Positions 7,622 through 11,265 of a stretch of 11,265 nucleotides of DNA are shown one piece after another. The position numbers and the translations under genes are program-made. Position 1 is the stretch's first letter; every line of letters starts with the position of its first letter. Under the pieces are notes generated by a model. The model did not search any database. It had not been told where the DNA came from and worked only from the letters and a program-made list of their open reading frames with translations. Origin of the DNA: Planctomycetota bacterium (GTDB lineage: Bacteria; Planctomycetota; PUPC01; JACPCR01); assembly GCA_030740295.1 (NCBI GenBank), contig JASLXP010000170.1:1-11265 (forward strand). Direction: 5' to 3'.

Positions 7622-8383
7622 TCATTCGACAAACTCTAAAACGCCATAATCCTCATGCATGTGGTAATCGGTCCACCGCAGTCTCGGGAACATGGTCAGC
7701 TCACGGCGCGACAGATATCTCGACAGGTTGTAGCGGCCTAGAAAGACCCGCCAATTCGATCCGGGGCCAAATGAATCACCATATTTTGTCAGTTCACTAA
7801 TCGGCACCGCCATTTCGCCTGTCCAGTGGGAATCTTTGTCCCGCCAGTTATTGAGGGTGCCCTCTATTCTCGCGCCAACGTTTAGTTCCATTTTATATTG
7901 AAAGCTGGATTCCAATCCGAATCTGCCACGACCCGGAAACCAGAAACTAGTCTTTTTGCCATGTGGCGTCACATAGAGCTCCCAATACCACGTGCTGTCC
8001 TCAGGCTTCAAGAACAGTTCGGCAAGATCCCCCATTTTGTAATGATGAAGCTGATCTTCCTTGCCTTCGGCCACGATGTCGGTGTCCACAAATTTTACGG
8101 CCATATACAGATTCTTGTCGTCCCACGCGAATTGAACGGTGCCTGGCTCCTGAGGGGTATCCTTGTTGCGTTTGTCAAAAGCTGCTGTGTGGATCGGTGC
8201 AGTCTTCCAGATTTCATCATCGAGGAGGCCGTCTACTTTTATTGGTTTGCTGGTTTTCTGCGCGATGACCTTTGTGAACTGTGGTTCTTGTGGCACTTGG
8301 TCTTTCTTCTTCTGGACGCAGCTTGTCAGAGACAAGGCGAAGGAAAGACAGGCAACAAGCGGTTTGAGGGACAGTGTTTTCAT
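7622..8383 (-). CDS. Lipoprotein with a CBM9-like carbohydrate-binding domain
   Basis: A 253-residue protein. The first 22 residues form a lipoprotein signal with lipobox LTSC (Cys22), so it should be anchored to a membrane in the cell envelope. After a charged, low-complexity linker (about 23-45), the rest is a beta-sandwich of the CBM9 / DOMON-like type. Markers are IKVDGLLDDEIWKTAP (48-63), FAWDDKNLYMAVKFVD (85-100), GDLAELFLKP (118-127), WELYVTPHGK (134-143), HWTGEMAVPISEL (186-198) and NWRVFLGRYNLSR (210-222), the usual sequence of landmarks in 'carbohydrate-binding family 9-like' proteins. No catalytic domain is attached; the domain probably holds a polysaccharide or its fragments. The ATG has only a weak AAG-type ribosome site. 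Its stop codon TGA lies inside an ATGA overlap with a possible start of the beta-helix gene, pointing to joint translation. It follows the TIM-barrel gene by 46 nt. Confidence 0.92.
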   Translation of the reverse strand: MKTLSLKPLVACLSFALSLTSCVQKKKDQVPQEPQFTKVIAQKTSKPIKVDGLLDDEIWKTAPIHTAAFDKRNKDTPQEPGTVQFAWDDKNLYMAVKFVDTDIVAEGKEDQLHHYKMGDLAELFLKPEDSTWYWELYVTPHGKKTSFWFPGRGRFGLESSFQYKMELNVGARIEGTLNNWRDKDSHWTGEMAVPISELTKYGDSFGPGSNWRVFLGRYNLSRYLSRRELTMFPRLRWTDYHMHEDYGVLEFVE

Positions 8384-8429
8384 AATCTTAAGGTTAAAGG
8401 TGAAGAGATGAACAGAGTGGAATCTTGGC

Positions 8430-9266
8430 CTACTTAATTGCTATTCCCGCCTTTTCAAAAGCAGGGGCGATGTTTGCATAACATTTTTTAGCGGCAGCAA
8501 TTGGGTCGTAGCCCTCGAGACCTGAGATTTGAGCGCTGACCTCGCAGTTGACGTCCCCGGTGTAGCCGCCTTCCTTCAGCATGGTCAAGAGCTTGTGGTA
8601 ATCGATGCGGCCGCTGTCACCGGGCAAAGCGAAACGTATATTGCCGTCTACCTTTTCGGTATCCTTGATGGCCACGAATGAAATGTACGGCAGCGATGTT
8701 CTCAGCGTTTCTTCCAGGGTCATGTCGCGCTGGTCAAAATGGCTGTAATCGTAGACCATCCTTAGCCATTTTGGCTCGCCGAGTTGTCTGAGCAGCCAGA
8801 CTGTTTCCTCCGGGCGGCTCATGGCGTTGCCGCGGTGGGGTTTGATGGCAATGATTGTTTCTGTCTCTTCGGCAATCCTCGCCCAGTCGGGCAGGCGATC
8901 GACGAAAAGTTGCTTAACGTCCTGCCATCTGTTTCCTCCAAGGGTTGTCTCGATGACCGGGGGATCGTCTGGTGAGAGCTCATGAGCGAGGGCCGCGACG
9001 GTTTTCAGCCTGTCTGCAGTCTTCTTCTGTTCATCCGGATCTGTGGATGGCTTCAGATTCTCCATGAGTGTTGAGATGCGAATGCCGTGGTCCTTCGACA
9101 GATCACGAATCGTGTTTCTTCGTTCGCCGTTCATGTTATCGGGGGACGCGTCCCAGCCTTCCCAGACGGCAAGCTCGACGGCGTTGAAGCCAATCTCAGA
9201 CAAAATCGGCAATGCCTTTTCTGTGGCAATGCCTTTCATCCCGTAAGTGCTGAATCCGAAGATCAT
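8430..9266 (-). CDS. Xylose isomerase-like TIM-barrel protein (sugar phosphate isomerase/epimerase family)
   Basis: A 278-residue cytoplasmic protein of the AP endonuclease 2 / xylose isomerase-like TIM-barrel family (Pfam AP_endonuc_2), which contains ketose epimerases, inosose dehydratases, hydroxypyruvate isomerases and many unassigned enzymes. Strand-end motifs in order are FGFSTYG (3-9), IGFNAVELAVWEG (25-37), IETTLGG (105-111), IIAIKPHRG (138-146), MVYDYSHFD (170-178), FVAIKDTE (197-204), PGDSGRIDY (215-223) and GYTGDVNCEVS (234-244). Likely metal ligands are E106, D173, H176 and E242. The usual Glu-x-His at strand 5 reads Lys-Pro-His (142-144), a possible ligand change. The frame extends 45 codons upstream to 9401, but that extension is basic and non-family-like. 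ATG 9266 has GGAG 10 nt upstream and starts exactly at the first barrel strand. First gene of the run with the CBM9-like and beta-helix genes; divergent from the MR/MLE gene. Confidence 0.9.
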   Translation of the reverse strand: MIFGFSTYGMKGIATEKALPILSEIGFNAVELAVWEGWDASPDNMNGERRNTIRDLSKDHGIRISTLMENLKPSTDPDEQKKTADRLKTVAALAHELSPDDPPVIETTLGGNRWQDVKQLFVDRLPDWARIAEETETIIAIKPHRGNAMSRPEETVWLLRQLGEPKWLRMVYDYSHFDQRDMTLEETLRTSLPYISFVAIKDTEKVDGNIRFALPGDSGRIDYHKLLTMLKEGGYTGDVNCEVSAQISGLEGYDPIAAAKKCYANIAPAFEKAGIAIK

Positions 9267-9440
9267 TATGTTCTTGCTCCGTTTGGTGTGGGCCTGCTGT
9301 GGAAGTAATGGCGCGGCCATGGCGGGCCGCGAGGAGTGTCGACGCCTTGGATGCTTATCAGTTGACGGCTGCGCAGGCAAGTCCGTTTGACAGATGTTCA
9401 TGGGCGGGCCGTGCGGGAACTGATGACGTAGAATCTGCGC
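9267..9440. promoter_or_regulatory. Divergent intergenic region between the TIM-barrel and MR/MLE genes
   Basis: This 174-bp region should contain promoters for both divergent transcripts. It holds a GC-rich stem-loop (listed separately) and a TTGACA hexamer at 9387-9392, but no well-placed -10 accompanies it. A TAGAAT at 9429-9434 is too near the start at 9441 to leave a normal leader. No promoter is called. Confidence 0.4.
9312..9331. repeat. GC-rich inverted repeat (7-bp arms, 6-nt loop)
   Basis: CGCGGCC at 9312-9318 and GGCCGCG at 9325-9331 pair perfectly around atggcg. It lies in the divergent intergenic region 46 nt upstream of the preferred TIM-barrel start and 109 nt upstream of the MR/MLE gene. 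It could be an operator for a dimeric regulator or an RNA hairpin in the minus-strand leader. No T-run follows on either side, so it is not an intrinsic terminator. Confidence 0.5.
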
Positions 9441-10616
9441 ATGAAGATCTCACAGATACGTGCTCATCATGTGGCGGTAGATCGCATCTACAATACTCGC
9501 GTGGCGCCGGCCGGTGGGCATGGCGAAGGTAAAGAAAAATCAGATTACCTGCTTTACACTCTCATTACCGAGGACGGGCTCACGGGGATTGGCGAGATCT
9601 CTGATATCGAAAACGACTGGGTCACGGTCAGTGCGGAACAGTTGGAGGAGTGGTTCGGCGATTTCTTGATAGGCGCGGATCTTAAAGACCGGGCGGAGTT
9701 GACGGACAGGCTCAAGGGCTCCTTTCCATCCGAGATGAAGCGAGAGCAACGGATGATGCTTTCGTCTTCGCTGGAGATGGCGCTGTTGGACTTAGAAGGA
9801 AGAAGGAAAGAGAAGCCTGTCTGCGAACTGCTGGGGGGACGTGTTCGTGACAGCGTGAATGTCTCCTGGGTAATCTATATCCGAAGTTCAGAGCAGATGG
9901 AGGATGAGGTGAAGGACAAGATTGCCGAGGGCTTCACCGCATTCAAGATGAAAGTCGGCGAAGACATCGACGAGGACCTCCAACGGGTAAATGCTTTCCG
10001 CGAGATCGCCGGTGCGGATGCCTATCTCAAGCTGGATGCCAGCGGCGAATGGGAAGAGCTTGAGGCAATCGAGAATGTCAGGCAGCTCGCCGAGCTTGGT
10101 GCGGATGCAATCGAAACCCCGATCCGGCAGGTTTCACGAAATGTGGCAAAGCATGAAGCGGAAACGGTCAATCGGTCACCCGATGCCGCGGCTCAGGCAT
10201 TGGGACGGGTCCGTGCCGCAGTGCCGATCCCGGTCATCGAACATGTGGCTGACTTTGCGGATGATTTCGCACAGTCACTGATACAGCACCGTTCGGTGGA
10301 CGTCTTCAATATCATTCCATGCCAGGCCGGTGGACTGGTGCGGGCTGGTCATCTTGCGCAGATCGCAGAATCAGCCGGGATCGCTTCGTTAATCGGGAGT
10401 ACGATCGAGCTGGGCCCAGGTACCGCAGCCGCCATTCACCTGGCCGCCGCATCTGAATCCGTCACTATCGCCTCGGATCTCGTCGGGCCGGGTCTTCTTG
10501 AAGGTGATGTTGTGAAGTCTCCTTTCCAGTATACAAATGGCCGAATTCATGTTCCCCATGGCGCGGGATTGGGCATCGAGCTTGACCCAGATAAACTGGA
10601 GCGATGGTCTGTGTGA
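9441..10616 (+). CDS. Mandelate racemase/muconate lactonizing-type enzyme (enolase superfamily), atypical active site
   Basis: A 391-residue cytoplasmic enzyme of the enolase superfamily, which abstracts the alpha-proton of a carboxylate using Mg2+ in a modified TIM barrel. The N-terminal capping domain spans about 1-125. The barrel carries KxK at K169/K171 (AFKMKVG) and metal ligands D199 (LKLDASGEW) and E225 (AIETPI). The third ligand is probably E267 (PIPVIEH). GG at 297-298 and GSTIELGPGTAAAIHLAAA (319-337) complete the barrel. In MLE/dipeptide-epimerase relatives the segment N-I-K-x-x-K-x-G-G carries the second catalytic Lys; here it reads NIIPCQAGG (290-298), so that Lys is Ile292. The MR-type His is not evident either. 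The distance E225-E267 (42) exceeds the usual ~25, implying an insertion near 230-255. A two-base racemase/epimerase mechanism is therefore doubtful; a one-base dehydration of an acid sugar is more likely. The ATG lacks a clear ribosome site. Exact substrate not recognised. Confidence 0.92.
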   Translation: MKISQIRAHHVAVDRIYNTRVAPAGGHGEGKEKSDYLLYTLITEDGLTGIGEISDIENDWVTVSAEQLEEWFGDFLIGADLKDRAELTDRLKGSFPSEMKREQRMMLSSSLEMALLDLEGRRKEKPVCELLGGRVRDSVNVSWVIYIRSSEQMEDEVKDKIAEGFTAFKMKVGEDIDEDLQRVNAFREIAGADAYLKLDASGEWEELEAIENVRQLAELGADAIETPIRQVSRNVAKHEAETVNRSPDAAAQALGRVRAAVPIPVIEHVADFADDFAQSLIQHRSVDVFNIIPCQAGGLVRAGHLAQIAESAGIASLIGSTIELGPGTAAAIHLAAASESVTIASDLVGPGLLEGDVVKSPFQYTNGRIHVPHGAGLGIELDPDKLERWSV

Positions 10617-10761
10617 GTGTTGTGGGCTGCAAATGGATCACGGAGGATGAGGCGCGAAAACCTGGGTAGGTGATTTCTTCATCGGAAGGTATCCGGACTG
10701 ACTCTCCAAGTATCGCTGAAACATCCTCTGGTTCTGAACCGGGACTACTGCACGTCGAACT
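10617..10761. other. Intergenic region between the MR/MLE and heparinase-type genes
   Basis: 145 bp on the plus strand. It contains only a small self-complementary element (GGTTCTGAACC, 10729-10739) without a T-run, so no terminator is supported and read-through into the heparinase-type gene is possible. No small gene stands out on either strand. Confidence 0.4.
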
Positions 10762-11265
10762 ATGATTAGAACGGCCTCTATCGGAGCATTGTTGACCATC
10801 ATGAGTGTGAGCCTTTCTGCCAAGGACGGATCTACTTACTACACGCCTGAACGGATCAGGAACGGGCGTTCAAACCTGGATAAGTATGAATGGGGGAAGA
10901 AGGAATTCGGACGAATTGTGGCTGGCGATACTCTTCGTTACTACATCGGCCCCAGGTACGGCCCAGCAGACAAGCTCATCGAAAAGAGCGATGAATTCAT
11001 CTGGATGCTGCAGCCAACGACGAAGATTCCGCGATTCGTTCCTCGGAATGTTCGGGCACGTTGTCCGGTTCACGGCATCAAAGTGCGCGACAAGAATCCC
11101 TGGTGTCCCTATCGCATCGACCCCATCAACAGGCCCTACAAGATCCAATGCATGCTTGGAGGTGAGTGGTATCCGAGCAACGACTTTGCAGCAGGGGATA
11201 TGACATCCGGTGACTTCCCCGATGACGGCAATGGCATCAATCACGGTGGTGACACCTTTCACCTG
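10762..11265 (+). CDS. Secreted heparinase II/III-type protein, N-terminal part (3' end outside window)
   Basis: The frame is open from ATG 10762 to the right edge, giving the first 168 codons. Residues 1-20 are a signal peptide (MIRTASIGALLTIMSVSLSA, then KDGS). The mature part begins STYYTPERI with an NLDKYEW segment (38-44), then FIWMLQPTTKIPR (79-91), CPVHG (101-105), NPWCPYRIDP (112-121), YKIQCMLGGEWYPSNDF (126-142) and DFPDDGNG (151-158). This succession, TPE..., two Cys-containing turns and PSNDF, is, from memory, the N-terminal region of large secreted heparinase II/III-like proteins in Planctomycetota, Lentisphaerota and Poribacteria. The (alpha/alpha)-toroid and catalytic Tyr/His lie beyond the window, so lyase activity cannot be judged. 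An in-frame TGA lies 9 codons upstream, making 10762 the first possible ATG; no strong ribosome site is visible. It follows the MR/MLE gene by 145 nt in the same direction, compatible with a lyase plus acid-sugar enzyme pairing. Confidence 0.85.
   Translation, partial: MIRTASIGALLTIMSVSLSAKDGSTYYTPERIRNGRSNLDKYEWGKKEFGRIVAGDTLRYYIGPRYGPADKLIEKSDEFIWMLQPTTKIPRFVPRNVRARCPVHGIKVRDKNPWCPYRIDPINRPYKIQCMLGGEWYPSNDFAAGDMTSGDFPDDGNGINHGGDTFHL

Noticed and set aside
7898..8437. Plus-strand open frame of 179 codons
   Set aside because: Antisense to the CBM9-like lipoprotein, which has a lipobox and family motifs; no own ribosome site or domain seen.
9267..9401. N-terminal extension of the TIM-barrel protein to an ATG at 9401
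   Set aside because: The extra 45 residues are basic and Pro/Gln-rich, unlike the family, and the ATG at 9266 has a GGAG site and coincides with the first barrel strand.
10870..11262. Minus-strand open frame of 130 codons
   Set aside because: Antisense to the heparinase-type gene, whose plus-strand frame has a signal peptide and recognisable motifs through the edge.
1..11265. tRNA, rRNA, CRISPR array, insertion sequence or phage element
   Set aside because: I saw no cloverleaf, regularly spaced repeats, transposase motifs or terminal inverted repeats. The window is almost filled by nine metabolic or envelope genes.

Overview
This is a bacterial window of ordinary protein-coding DNA with moderate GC. 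It holds nine genes and no RNA gene, transposase, CRISPR array or large repeat that I can see. The gene content suggests a polysaccharide-degrading heterotroph of the Planctomycetota / Verrucomicrobiota / Lentisphaerota / Poribacteria kind: a BNR-repeat sialidase-like protein, a right-handed beta-helix protein, a CBM9-like lipoprotein, a heparinase II/III-type protein, an enolase-superfamily acid-sugar enzyme, a xylose-isomerase-like TIM barrel, a Nif3-family protein and a Tat-exported protein of an uncharacterised family. The sequence alone does not settle the phylum. Several genes have good Shine-Dalgarno sites (AAGGAG, AGAGG, GGGAG, GGAG).

Layout. Positions 1-3476 hold a minus-strand run of three genes. 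In transcription order these are a sialidase-like protein (3476-2409), a class I SAM-dependent methyltransferase with a GTG start (2346-1579), and a Tat-signal protein that begins at 1484 and runs off the left edge without a stop. A 184-bp divergent intergenic region separates this run from a plus-strand Nif3-like gene (3661-4455). The Nif3-like gene converges on a second minus-strand run, 9266-4554: a TIM-barrel isomerase/epimerase-like protein, a CBM9-like lipoprotein, and a protein of about 1015 residues with two beta-helix domains joined by Ig/FN3-like modules. The last two genes are coupled by a 4-nt ATGA overlap or a 20-nt gap, depending on the start used. Divergent from that run, on the plus strand, are a mandelate racemase/muconate lactonizing-type enzyme (9441-10616) and the first 168 codons of a secreted heparinase II/III-type protein (10762 to the right edge).

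How they may work together (inference). Exported proteins (heparinase type, double beta-helix, CBM9 lipoprotein) would bind and cut an acidic, uronate-containing or glycosaminoglycan-like polymer outside the cytoplasm. Cytoplasmic enzymes (MR/MLE member, TIM barrel) would process the released acid sugars. There is no SusC/SusD pair, sulfatase, transporter or regulator in the window, so this is not a classical Bacteroidetes-type utilisation locus.

Most notable points. (1) The left-edge Tat gene is a long open frame with no stop inside the window. (2) The MR/MLE enzyme keeps the KxK pair but has Ile where the second catalytic Lys of the MLE/epimerase subgroup would be, and the spacing to its third metal ligand is enlarged. 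(3) The Nif3-like protein has a C-H-E ligand motif and a six-cysteine cluster. (4) The beta-helix protein is internally duplicated, with matching opening and closing motifs.
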